Source: Fuscibacter oryzae (GTDB taxonomy: Bacteria > Pseudomonadota > Alphaproteobacteria > Rhodobacterales > Rhodobacteraceae). From it: a stretch of 60,477 nt of DNA. Position 1 is the first letter of the stretch; each line of letters starts with the position of its first letter. The translations under genes were made by a program, and so were the position numbers. The notes beneath the pieces are model-generated. The model searched no databases, was not told the DNA's origin, and saw nothing but the letters and a program-made list of their open reading frames with translations. Location: contig NZ_JAESVP010000014.1 in assembly GCF_016765795.1 (NCBI RefSeq), forward strand, positions 1 to 60,477. Direction: 5' to 3'. Shown here piece after piece: positions 53,030 through 60,340 of the stretch.

Positions 53030-54709
53030 ATGGCTACAATCAAGGTCTCTAACCAGACCCAACTTCTCTCTGCGTTGAAAACCGCAAGCGGTGGTGACAC
53101 CATCCTGCTCGCGAACGGAAGCTATGGCGATATCACCCTGAAGAACCAGTTTTCTTCGGCAGTCACCATACAGGCGGAAAATCCCCTGGGGGCGACATTC
53201 GCGAAAATCACCCTCAACGGTGCCAGCAACCTGGCTTTTGATGGCCTGAAACTGCAATACAGTTTTGCAGCCTCATCCTCATCACAGATCTCCCTGACGA
53301 ACTCGACGTCAAACAGCATCCTCAACTTCCGTGATGTGAACGGCCTTGTCGTGGATAATGTCACCGCGACAGGCGGGCAGTACAGCATCCTGCTGAATTC
53401 GATCCAGAACTTTACCGTCACAAACAGCACCTTCGGCAATGTCTCGACGGATGTGATGCGGATCACAGGAAATAGCTACAATGGCTTGGTCGAGAACAAT
53501 GTTCTCTCCGACACGGTTGCCCTCAGCGGAACGCACCCTGACCTGATTCAGTTTTTTGCCAGCAACGGGATCACCCCGCACGACATCATTATCCGCGGCA
53601 ACCTGCTTTACGATAACCCCTCGACCGGCGAAGTGATGGCGCAAGGCATCTTTGTATCGGATCCTGCGGCAGGCGGGTACAAGAACATCCTGATCGAAGA
53701 CAACCTGATCAACGTCAACTCACCCAACTCGATCTACATCAACGGCGGGCAGCAGAATGTCGTGGTGCGCCACAATACCCTTATTCCGGGCGTAGGCGAC
53801 GGCGGAGCAATCATCCGGCTGGTTGACAAGGCCGGCATGAACAACTCTGGCACAATCATCGAAGGCAATGTGGCCAAGATGATCCTGGACGAGACGAAGG
53901 CCTCGGTTGTCACTGATAACTACTTCTATGGCCGCAACGCCGATTTGCCCTCGCTGTTTCATGGCACAAACGGAACCTCTTGGGAAAACTTTGTCCCTGT
54001 TGCAGGCTCTGCCATCGACTTCGGAACAGGGCTTGGGGCGCAAGACCGCCTCGCCCATCTTCTGCTGGAACATTTTGGAACCGCCACGCCCATCCAGCAG
54101 GCGGAGGCGCCAGCCGTTGTAACACCCGCGGGGCCCACTTCTGTCTATCACCTCGACACGTCCTATGAACTCAGCGGCACCAAATCCGGGGTCGTGAAGC
54201 TGGCTGACAACAAGGCGATGGATATCGACACGGGCTCGATCCATGTAAACTTCAATGCCGATACGGTTGCTGGGTCGCGCGGCATCATCTCGAAAGGCGC
54301 GATTGGTTACGACGATGATTTCTCGGTCTGGATCAAGGATGGGAAACTGATCCTGTGTGCCGAAAATGATCTGGGCCAGACAATCACCCTGTCGAAAACC
54401 GGCATCAAGGCCAACACGGATTATGATGTCCTGATCACCTTTGACGAGCAGAAGGTGAAGCTGTGGGTAAATGGAAGCCAGGTGGGCGAAGCGGCCTTTG
54501 ATCTCGATCTGTCGGGCAACAGCGAATACCTGGTTCTGGGTGGGGTGAATGGTCAAAGCACCCGAGGAACAACCGACAAGGTTGCGTCCTTCTTCGACGG
54601 CACGATCAGCAATCTGTCAGTCTATGACTCGGTGTTGACGCCAACCGAATTTGCAACACTGGAAGCCCTGCGTCACAGCCACGATCTGGCGACCCCGATC
54701 ACCTACTGA
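53030..54709 (+). CDS. Signal-less beta-helix protein with C-terminal lectin-like (LamG) domain; likely type I secreted
   Basis: A 559-residue protein. Residues 1 to about 350 form a right-handed beta-helix paralogous to the protein encoded divergently; shared blocks are HPDLIQFF, QGIFVSDPAAGGYKNILIE and YINGGQQNVVVRHNTLIPG. Residues about 385-559 look like a concanavalin A/LamG-type binding domain (YDDDFSVWIKDGKLILCAEN, TRGTTDKVASFFDGTISNLS). There is no Sec signal and there are no RTX repeats. A C-terminal type I signal fits the exporter at 43-46 kb. Start at 53030 (MATIKVSN); an ATG at 52994 is possible. Predicted role: extracellular EPS depolymerase or modifier that holds on to its substrate. 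Confidence 0.8.
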   Translation: MATIKVSNQTQLLSALKTASGGDTILLANGSYGDITLKNQFSSAVTIQAENPLGATFAKITLNGASNLAFDGLKLQYSFAASSSSQISLTNSTSNSILNFRDVNGLVVDNVTATGGQYSILLNSIQNFTVTNSTFGNVSTDVMRITGNSYNGLVENNVLSDTVALSGTHPDLIQFFASNGITPHDIIIRGNLLYDNPSTGEVMAQGIFVSDPAAGGYKNILIEDNLINVNSPNSIYINGGQQNVVVRHNTLIPGVGDGGAIIRLVDKAGMNNSGTIIEGNVAKMILDETKASVVTDNYFYGRNADLPSLFHGTNGTSWENFVPVAGSAIDFGTGLGAQDRLAHLLLEHFGTATPIQQAEAPAVVTPAGPTSVYHLDTSYELSGTKSGVVKLADNKAMDIDTGSIHVNFNADTVAGSRGIISKGAIGYDDDFSVWIKDGKLILCAENDLGQTITLSKTGIKANTDYDVLITFDEQKVKLWVNGSQVGEAAFDLDLSGNSEYLVLGGVNGQSTRGTTDKVASFFDGTISNLSVYDSVLTPTEFATLEALRHSHDLATPITY

Positions 54710-54731
54710 CCCGCTGCCACGCTCTTCACAG

Positions 54732-54770
54732 TCCCGACCCGTTACATCGCATGGGTCGGGAGTCCTTATT
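54732..54770 (+). terminator. Probable terminator after the beta-helix/LamG gene
   Basis: A perfect 9-bp stem TCCCGACCC / GGGTCGGGA with a 12-base loop, then GTCCTTATTT. The U-tract is weak. It lies between convergent genes. Confidence 0.65.
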
Positions 54771-54786
54771 TGCAATCGCAAACGCC

Positions 54787-55737
54787 TTAGCTCGGACGTC
54801 TCCGGTAGGGGTAAGCGGCGGGTTTCAAGGCATGTAGCAGAGGTGTCAGAGGCAATCTGACAAGGTGCTTGCGTGTGCGAGAGTTTGCCAGAAGCCGCAT
54901 ATTCCGCAGATACATCCGATACGCCTGCGCGGGGTATCCGGCGGCAAAGGCCGTGCGGATCGAATAGGCGCAAGACCCGGCAAGAAAACTGCGGATTGCC
55001 TCTGGACGACCGACATAACGGCCTTCGGCTGCCTTGGTGACCAGCCAATGAAAACCCTTGATAACCTCTTTCACGTTTCCCGACAGGCTTTCATGACCGC
55101 TGCGCCGCAAAGCGGCCAGAACCGGGGCAGCAATCGTCATGACCGCATCAGGCACGCGCAGGAAAAGATCGGTATCCTCCATACAGCGTAACTCTGCCGC
55201 AAACCCGCCCAACCTTGCAAAGACAGCACGCCGGATTGCGGCATTGCAGGCACCATAGCGCATGGCCGGGACAGCCCGAACTGCATCGACAAAACTTGGG
55301 TGAGCCTGGGTTATGGCGTCAACAGGCAGGATGCCGCCAAGTTCAGACGTCTCTGCAAAATTGCGGCCCTGCAAGAAGACAAGGTCAACTTCTGACGGCA
55401 CGGAAGAGAATATCTGGAAAAGTGTCGGCAAGGTCCATGGAAACCACAGATCGTCGCTGTCCAGAAACACCAGCCACTCCCCCTTTGCTGCGGCGGCAGC
55501 GCGGTTTCTGGCGGTACTGGGCCCCGCATTGCCCTGCTCGATCAGCGTTACTTTTGCGAACTGGTTCAATCGGGCCAAAGCCTGCTTGGCCCGTGGAATG
55601 GAATCATCCTTTGACCCGTCATCGACGATGATCAGTTCGGCACCGGCAGGTCCAAGGCCGATACTTTCGATGCAGTCGGCGACACACCAGCCGCGATTGT
55701 AAAGCGGCATAATGATCGAAATCATGGGTTCTGACAT
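54787..55737 (-). CDS. Glycosyltransferase family 2
   Basis: A 316-residue GT-A enzyme: ISIIMPLYNRGWCVADCI, ELIIVDDGSKDDS, FLDSDDLWFPW as the metal site, and ELRCMEDTDLFLRV. It shares its C-terminal pattern (LPLTPLLH--KP--Y--R) and overall layout with the GT2 at 6.8 kb, suggesting duplication. The open frame runs to 56895, but only the part from MSEPMIS is glycosyltransferase. Confidence 0.9.
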   Translation of the reverse strand: MSEPMISIIMPLYNRGWCVADCIESIGLGPAGAELIIVDDGSKDDSIPRAKQALARLNQFAKVTLIEQGNAGPSTARNRAAAAAKGEWLVFLDSDDLWFPWTLPTLFQIFSSVPSEVDLVFLQGRNFAETSELGGILPVDAITQAHPSFVDAVRAVPAMRYGACNAAIRRAVFARLGGFAAELRCMEDTDLFLRVPDAVMTIAAPVLAALRRSGHESLSGNVKEVIKGFHWLVTKAAEGRYVGRPEAIRSFLAGSCAYSIRTAFAAGYPAQAYRMYLRNMRLLANSRTRKHLVRLPLTPLLHALKPAAYPYRRRPS

Positions 55738-56013
55738 CGCCCTTGTCTCAACCTTCCTATTTCCCAAAGCGAAGGCTAGCAGCTTAACCTGCCGGACCCA
55801 AGTAACCCGTCTGCACGGCCGCGCCGCCATCTTCTGCATTGCAGCAACAATCTGTTTCGCACGCGAAACAAAGCCGCCTTCCCTTGCGGCGATGCGGCCA
55901 GTTTCTTTGCAAAATACCGCTTTCGCCGATGCAGCATCACCCCAAAGCCTTTCAGGTTGACGCGGAACATGGCAAGACGGCCTATGACACGAAGGAATTT
56001 TCAGGCGACAGGC
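55738..56013. other. Divergent intergenic region holding a parS-like site
   Basis: No gene is apparent; in-frame codons upstream of the GT4 start (TTG 55957, ATG 55969, ATG 55984) are possible alternative starts. It contains the second parS-like palindrome. Confidence 0.5.
55853..55870. promoter_or_regulatory. Second parS-like palindrome
   Basis: TGTTTCGCACGCGAAACA matches 17 of 18 bases of the core site between parA and parB, differing only at one central base (both 8-base arms are identical). It lies in a short intergenic region between diverging glycosyltransferase genes, about 5.9 kb from the first site across the junction. Confidence 0.75.
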
Positions 56014-57255
56014 ATGCAGCAAGGCGACCAGACCGCGGAGGACAAGCTGAACGCGGCCACAGGGGCCGGGCGGCGTGTTCTGATCGTGGTGGAAAATCTG
56101 CCGGTGCCCTTGGACCGCCGGGTCTGGCTGGAAGCCACCACCCTGACCCAGCACGGCTATCATGTCAGCGTGATCTGCCCCACCGGGCGCGGCTGGGACA
56201 AGCAATATGAGCTGATCGACGGCGTCCATATCTACCGCTATCCCGAACCGCCCGAGGCGCATGCCGGCGCCAAGGCCTATGCCGTGGAATACGGGCTGGC
56301 GCTGTGGCACATGTTCCGGCTGGCGCGCAAAGTGCGGCGCGAGCAGGGGTTTGACGTCCTTCATGGCTGCAACCCGCCCGATCTGATCTGGCTTCTGGCG
56401 CTGCGCTATCGCCTTTCGGGGGTGCGGTATCTCTTCGACCATCACGATGTCTGCCCCGAACTGTTCGAGGCCAAGTTCAACAAGCGCGGCCTTCTCTACA
56501 AGGTCATGCTGTGGTGGGAGCGGATCACCTTTGCCTGTGCCTCTGTCTCCATCGCCACCAATGAAAGTTTCCGCCGCATCGCGCTGACCCGCGGCCATAT
56601 GCGCCCGGAGGATGTCTTCGTCGTCCGTTCGGCCCCCAAGGTCGAGAAATTTGAGTTGCGCCCCGCCGATCCGGTCGTGCGCAAGGGGGCAAAAACTGTC
56701 CTTGGCTGGGTCGGCGTGATCGGCCAGCAAGAGGGGCTGGACCTCTTGATCCAGGCGGTTGACCATCTGGTGCGCAAGATGGGCCTGACCGATCTGCATG
56801 TGGTGATCGTGGGCTTTGGCCCCCATCAGGCCGAGGTGGAACGCGACGTGGCTGCCCATGGTCTGGCCGATTATTTCACCTTTGCCGGCGCGCAATATGG
56901 CGAAGACCTGCTGCGGATGCTGAACTCGATCGACATCGGCGTCTCACCCGATCCGAAAAACGGGATGAACGACATTTCCACCATGAACAAGGTCATGGAA
57001 TACATGACCTTGGAAAAGCCGGTGGTGCAGTTCGACCTGACCGAAGGCCGCGCTTCGGCCGAGGGGGCCTCCCTCTACGCCCGGGCCAATGACCCGCTGG
57101 ATTTCGCCGCGAAAATCGCCGAATTGATCGCAGACCCCGAAATGGGCCGCGAGATGGGCCGTCTGGGCCGCAAGCGCGTGTTTGACGCGCTGTCATGGAC
57201 CCATTCGGTGCCGCATCTGCTGGCCGCCTATGACCGGGTTTTTACCAAGCGTTAA
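56014..57255 (+). CDS. Glycosyltransferase family 4
   Basis: A 413-residue GT-B enzyme from the ATG at 56014. The N-terminal acceptor domain opens RVLIVVENLPVPLDRRVWLEA with a typical WbuB-like GYHVSVICPTG. The C-terminal donor domain has LGWVGVIGQQEGLDLLIQA, then FAGAQYGEDLLRMLNSIDIG and the EX7E-like region around KVMEYMTLEKPVVQFD. The start could also be 55984. Its stop overlaps that of the convergent acetyltransferase by 4 bp. Confidence 0.9.
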   Translation: MQQGDQTAEDKLNAATGAGRRVLIVVENLPVPLDRRVWLEATTLTQHGYHVSVICPTGRGWDKQYELIDGVHIYRYPEPPEAHAGAKAYAVEYGLALWHMFRLARKVRREQGFDVLHGCNPPDLIWLLALRYRLSGVRYLFDHHDVCPELFEAKFNKRGLLYKVMLWWERITFACASVSIATNESFRRIALTRGHMRPEDVFVVRSAPKVEKFELRPADPVVRKGAKTVLGWVGVIGQQEGLDLLIQAVDHLVRKMGLTDLHVVIVGFGPHQAEVERDVAAHGLADYFTFAGAQYGEDLLRMLNSIDIGVSPDPKNGMNDISTMNKVMEYMTLEKPVVQFDLTEGRASAEGASLYARANDPLDFAAKIAELIADPEMGREMGRLGRKRVFDALSWTHSVPHLLAAYDRVFTKR

Positions 57256-57812
57256 GGCTGTCGGCGTGTACCCACAGTCGTGGCCGGGTTGCCTGCCAGA
57301 ATGGCAAAGGGCTCGACCTTGCCGCGCACCACGGCACCGGCGCCGATAATGGCCCCCTGCCCCACTTGCGCCCCGGCAAGAATCACCGCGCCATAGCCGA
57401 TCCAGACATCGCGGCCGATGGTTATGTCGGCCTCTTTCATCGCCTGATCGGTGACAGGACTGCCATCGTTGAACCGATAGTTCGCCGCCGACATCATGAC
57501 ACCTGGCGCCAGCATCACATCGGGCTCCAGAATGATCCGCCCCTGTCCCGGCCCGGCCCACAGATAGCAATTGGCCCCGATGCGGCAGCGGTCACCAAGG
57601 GTGATGTTCTGGCCGTTGGCAAAGCTGGCCGTGGGGCTGATGATCAGCTTTTGCCCCTTGGTGACTTTGCGCAGCTCGCTGACATGGGTGTAGTTGTAGT
57701 AATTGACCACCTTGACCGCATGGGCCCAGGCGCGCGGATCGAGGAACGACAGGATCAGCCGCGTCAAACGCTTCAGCTTGCTACGACGCGCCTTATGTAC
57801 CTTTTCTTCCAC
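57252..57812 (-). CDS. Hexapeptide-repeat acetyltransferase (WcaF/maltose-acetyltransferase-like)
   Basis: A 186-residue left-handed beta-helix acyltransferase. The repeats include ITLGDRCRIGANCYLW, an IILEPDVMLAPGVMM loop and DITIGRDVWIGYGAVILAG, followed by the ending AGNPATTVG. The catalytic His typical of some relatives is not obvious. A GTG start 8 bases after AGAGGA is the best choice. It follows the pyruvyl transferase gene by 18 bp, so the two are co-transcribed. Confidence 0.88.
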   Translation of the reverse strand: MEEKVHKARRSKLKRLTRLILSFLDPRAWAHAVKVVNYYNYTHVSELRKVTKGQKLIISPTASFANGQNITLGDRCRIGANCYLWAGPGQGRIILEPDVMLAPGVMMSAANYRFNDGSPVTDQAMKEADITIGRDVWIGYGAVILAGAQVGQGAIIGAGAVVRGKVEPFAILAGNPATTVGTRRQP

Positions 57813-57830
57813 CTGTCATGTCCTCTGGCT

Positions 57831-58766
57831 TCAAAACCCTGAACGCACACGGCGCAATGTCTCGCGATAGCGTTCCTTGCTCTGCTCCAGAACGGCCCGG
57901 TCGCTGAGCTGCCCCGGTCTGGCGACAAATGCCCGCAAGGCAGAGGGGGTCTGCAAGGCCTCCAACTCCATCCGCAGGCGCAGACGCAGCGGCAGCTTGC
58001 TGCCTCGTGCCGGTCCGACCGGCTTCGGAGTTGCAGCAGCGCCATCCACATAAACACGGCCCTGCCGCGCAACAGCAGGTGCAGCTTTTCTTGGCACGAT
58101 CCGCGCTATCCGATCCATAATGGGATAGAGCGGCGATATCTTCAGTTGCACACACACACTCTCAGACCAGTCCAGCCACTTTGCCCCATTGAACCGATGA
58201 GAGATGGAAACCGCATGCCAAGGCGTGCCAAACGTATCGGCAATGATGGCTGCGTGCATGGATTCGGCAATCACCAGAGGGGCCGTCGCAAGCCTACGGA
58301 TCACCGTCTTGGCATCCCCGCTAGGAGAAACATAATCAACCCCCGCTGCCGCACACAGCCGTGCCCAGTCATTACGGTAGATAGACGCTTCATGAGGGAC
58401 AAAAATCGGGCGCTCGGCGCGGGGTAGCCCCTGAAATTCTGAAAAATCCGACAGCATGATTGCTGGATCTATGATCCCCCTGTCAGGCGACAGGCCCAGA
58501 CCCGCCGCAGAGCGGGGACCGCGCACCGCCTCGAACCGGCATTCGGCCATCAGCCCAGAATCCGGCACATCGCCATACCCAAGACCAGACCCCACCACCA
58601 GCTTGGGCATGCCCCGTGGCAAACCATTGTTGATCAGCGTACCCACCCCGATCAGCATGTGGTCCGGCCAAGCCTCGTGCCAGCCTGGCAGCAGCTCATC
58701 CCATATCCAAGTATTCAGATCATCGCCGAAATTGCCGTGGGATGAACGATAATAATACAGATCCAA
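57831..58766 (-). CDS. Polysaccharide pyruvyl transferase family protein
   Basis: A 311-residue enzyme that would add a ketal-linked pyruvate from phosphoenolpyruvate to a sugar (ExoV/WcaK/CsaB family). The motifs are SSHGNFGDDLNTWIWDEL at the N-terminus, IGVGTLIN, VRGPRS, and the conserved ESMHAAIIADTFGTPW with the substrate-binding His. The start is a TTG with a weak ribosome-binding site; no other start fits. It lies 72 bp downstream of repA on the same strand with no terminator between. The basic C-terminal 60 residues are not part of the family core. Confidence 0.88.
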   Translation of the reverse strand: MDLYYYRSSHGNFGDDLNTWIWDELLPGWHEAWPDHMLIGVGTLINNGLPRGMPKLVVGSGLGYGDVPDSGLMAECRFEAVRGPRSAAGLGLSPDRGIIDPAIMLSDFSEFQGLPRAERPIFVPHEASIYRNDWARLCAAAGVDYVSPSGDAKTVIRRLATAPLVIAESMHAAIIADTFGTPWHAVSISHRFNGAKWLDWSESVCVQLKISPLYPIMDRIARIVPRKAAPAVARQGRVYVDGAAATPKPVGPARGSKLPLRLRLRMELEALQTPSALRAFVARPGQLSDRAVLEQSKERYRETLRRVRSGF

Positions 58767-58838
58767 GGCTTTGCTCGCGTCAGGAAAGGGATTCTGTGGC
58801 CACCATAACCGCCGCGGCCAGATACTGCACCGCAGAAA

Positions 58839-59888
58839 TCACCCCACCCGCACCTTGACCCAGCCCAGGAAAGCCTTGTCGGGCGCGCGCAGGCGGGGGC
58901 GGCCGGTTTCCAGCCACCAGCTTTTCCATTCGGCCTCGAGCGCATGGACGTCCCAGCCGGGGGCAAGGTGGCGGGCTTCGTCCAGCGTGTCGGGCGAAAG
59001 GAGAGGGGCCTCCAGCAGGGCTTCAGGCGGGGCGCGACGGGGGGTGACGCGCAGGATGTCGCCCGGCTCTTCCTCCAGCCGGTAATCGGGCAGGGTGTCA
59101 GCCTCGATCATGTCGCGGATCATCTTGCGAAACACCCGCCGCGGGCTGGCCGAGCCGGATTTTTTCAGCAGCGTTTCCACCGATACCCGCCATTCGGGCT
59201 GGCGCCCGCAATGCTTGCGCGCGATCTCATAGACCCGGCGCTCAAGGGGTTTTCGCAGCCGGAAATAATCGCGGCTCAGGGTCAGGACCGATTTCGACAG
59301 AACCGCGCGGAACAGCCAGTCCGAGATCGTGACCATCACGCTGACCATCCGGCCTGCCCGAGTATGGCGCACGATCTGCCAGCTTTCGATCAGGCCAAAG
59401 CCGGTGGTGGTCTCCAGCTCTCCCGTCACGATATTGGTGGTGATGCGGGTGCCCGCCAGCCGCTCGAACGCCTCGCGCAGGCGCTGATAGCCGTCTCCGC
59501 TGGTTTCGCGGTTGGTGGCAACCAGCAGGTCATGCGCCTTGAGGTGCAGAACCCGGCTGACCGCCCGGCCCATGTTGATCGCGGCCATCAGCTGGCTGAT
59601 GCAATAGATCAGAATGTCCTTGTCATGAATCGTCGCCAGCCCGCGCACCGAAGGCGTGATGGTGATCTCCGCCCCGTTATGGGCATAGGACAGGATGCGC
59701 AGATCGGGCTTGGTGCCCAGCGAGAACATCGGATGTTCCATCGAGGCAAGGTCGCCCTTGGGCAGCGCGTCGAAGATGTCACAAACGAAGAAATCGGCCG
59801 TCGGGTGCCGGTCGGGCAACAGCCCGGTCACAGCGCCCCCTGCCCTGCCAAAAGCCCTGCCGCGCGCGGGAGATACCGCTGCCGCCAT
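58839..59888 (-). CDS. repA: Plasmid replication initiator RepA (RPA family)
   Basis: A 349-residue initiator of the type common on Rhodobacterales plasmids. The conserved core runs from LRILSYAHNGAEITITPSVR (about 64) through DKDILIYCISQLMAAINMGR. A winged-helix-like section is TGFGLIESWQIVRHTRAGRM, and RDYFRLRKPLERRVYEIARKH (split as RDYFRLRKPLERR and VYEIARKHCG) follows. It diverges from parAB. Three iterons and a DnaA box lie just upstream, so it presumably binds them to open the origin and repress itself. The ATG at 59888 follows an AGAGGCAGG stretch. Confidence 0.93.
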   Translation of the reverse strand: MAAAVSPARGRAFGRAGGAVTGLLPDRHPTADFFVCDIFDALPKGDLASMEHPMFSLGTKPDLRILSYAHNGAEITITPSVRGLATIHDKDILIYCISQLMAAINMGRAVSRVLHLKAHDLLVATNRETSGDGYQRLREAFERLAGTRITTNIVTGELETTTGFGLIESWQIVRHTRAGRMVSVMVTISDWLFRAVLSKSVLTLSRDYFRLRKPLERRVYEIARKHCGRQPEWRVSVETLLKKSGSASPRRVFRKMIRDMIEADTLPDYRLEEEPGDILRVTPRRAPPEALLEAPLLSPDTLDEARHLAPGWDVHALEAEWKSWWLETGRPRLRAPDKAFLGWVKVRVG

Positions 59889-59984
59889 TCGCCTGCCTCT
59901 GCCCTCTCGGCCCGCGTTCCCGATGTTCCGCTGTGGAATCGGGCGCCGACTCGTTTCGTGGTTTCATTGACGGGCAGGGTAAAG

Positions 59985-59993
59985 TTATCCACA
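59985..59993 (+). promoter_or_regulatory. Perfect DnaA box
   Basis: TTATCCACA exactly matches the DnaA consensus and lies 30 bp before the iteron array, as in iteron plasmids that recruit host DnaA. Confidence 0.85.
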
Positions 59994-60022
59994 GGATGCG
60001 TCCAGTCCGAAGGCAGGAAGCC

Positions 60023-60088
60023 ATCGGGGGTTCAGAGTCGCGGGATCGGGGTTTGGGAATCGCAGGATCGGGGTTTCAGAGTCACAGG
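60023..60088 (+). repeat. Three tandem 22-bp iterons
   Basis: Three head-to-tail units start at 60023, 60045 and 60067. Each begins ATCGGGG and continues (G/T)TT, with a CAGAGTC- or GGGAATC-type middle and an ending (G/A)C(G/A)GG. Exact 22-bp spacing, two helical turns, is typical of Rep-binding iterons. Confidence 0.88.
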
Positions 60089-60284
60089 AGGCAAAAAGCT
60101 GCTGCGAAAGCCCCTGAAAAATCAGGACTTCTGTGAAAGCCCTTCCTCCTGTAACTTACATATTAACCGGATCTAACTATGATTTTTTTGGCCACGCCCT
60201 TTTGTGACAGGCCAGATCACCTTGAGACCGATTGAATTTGCTTAGAAAATCAAAAGAAACCGGACCGATGTGTGGCTTTCCCTT

Positions 60285-60330
60285 CCATGTGCGCTGTTTT
60301 GTGATACTTTCAAAAAAACACAGCACATGG
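60285..60330. promoter_or_regulatory. Imperfect inverted repeat just upstream of parA
   Basis: CCATGTGCGCTGTTTT pairs with AAAACACAGCACATGG with one unpaired base, and ends 10 bp before the parA ATG. It could be the site through which ParA represses its own operon, or an mRNA hairpin covering the start; no strong ribosome-binding site is seen. Confidence 0.5.
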
Positions 60331-60340
60331 CCGGTTTCCG

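Larger units (their letters stand above)
59889..60340. other. Replication origin region (oriV) between repA and parA
   Basis: Non-coding interval holding a DnaA box, three tandem iterons, an ACAGGAGG / CCTCCTGT inverted pair (60084-60091 and 60145-60152), a repeated CTG(C/T)GAAAGCCC (60102-60113 and 60131-60142), and an AT-rich stretch (about 60150-60195). Together these have the layout of an iteron-controlled origin. Confidence 0.82.

Noticed and set aside
55738-56895. N-terminal extension of the minus-strand GT2 to 56895
   Set aside because: The extra residues lie opposite the GT4 gene and through the parS-like site; the GT2 fold starts at MSEPMIS (55737).
60160-60180. TTAA-N7-TAAC near the origin as a CtrA site
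   Set aside because: The second half is off by two bases; only the site at 5478 is a full match.
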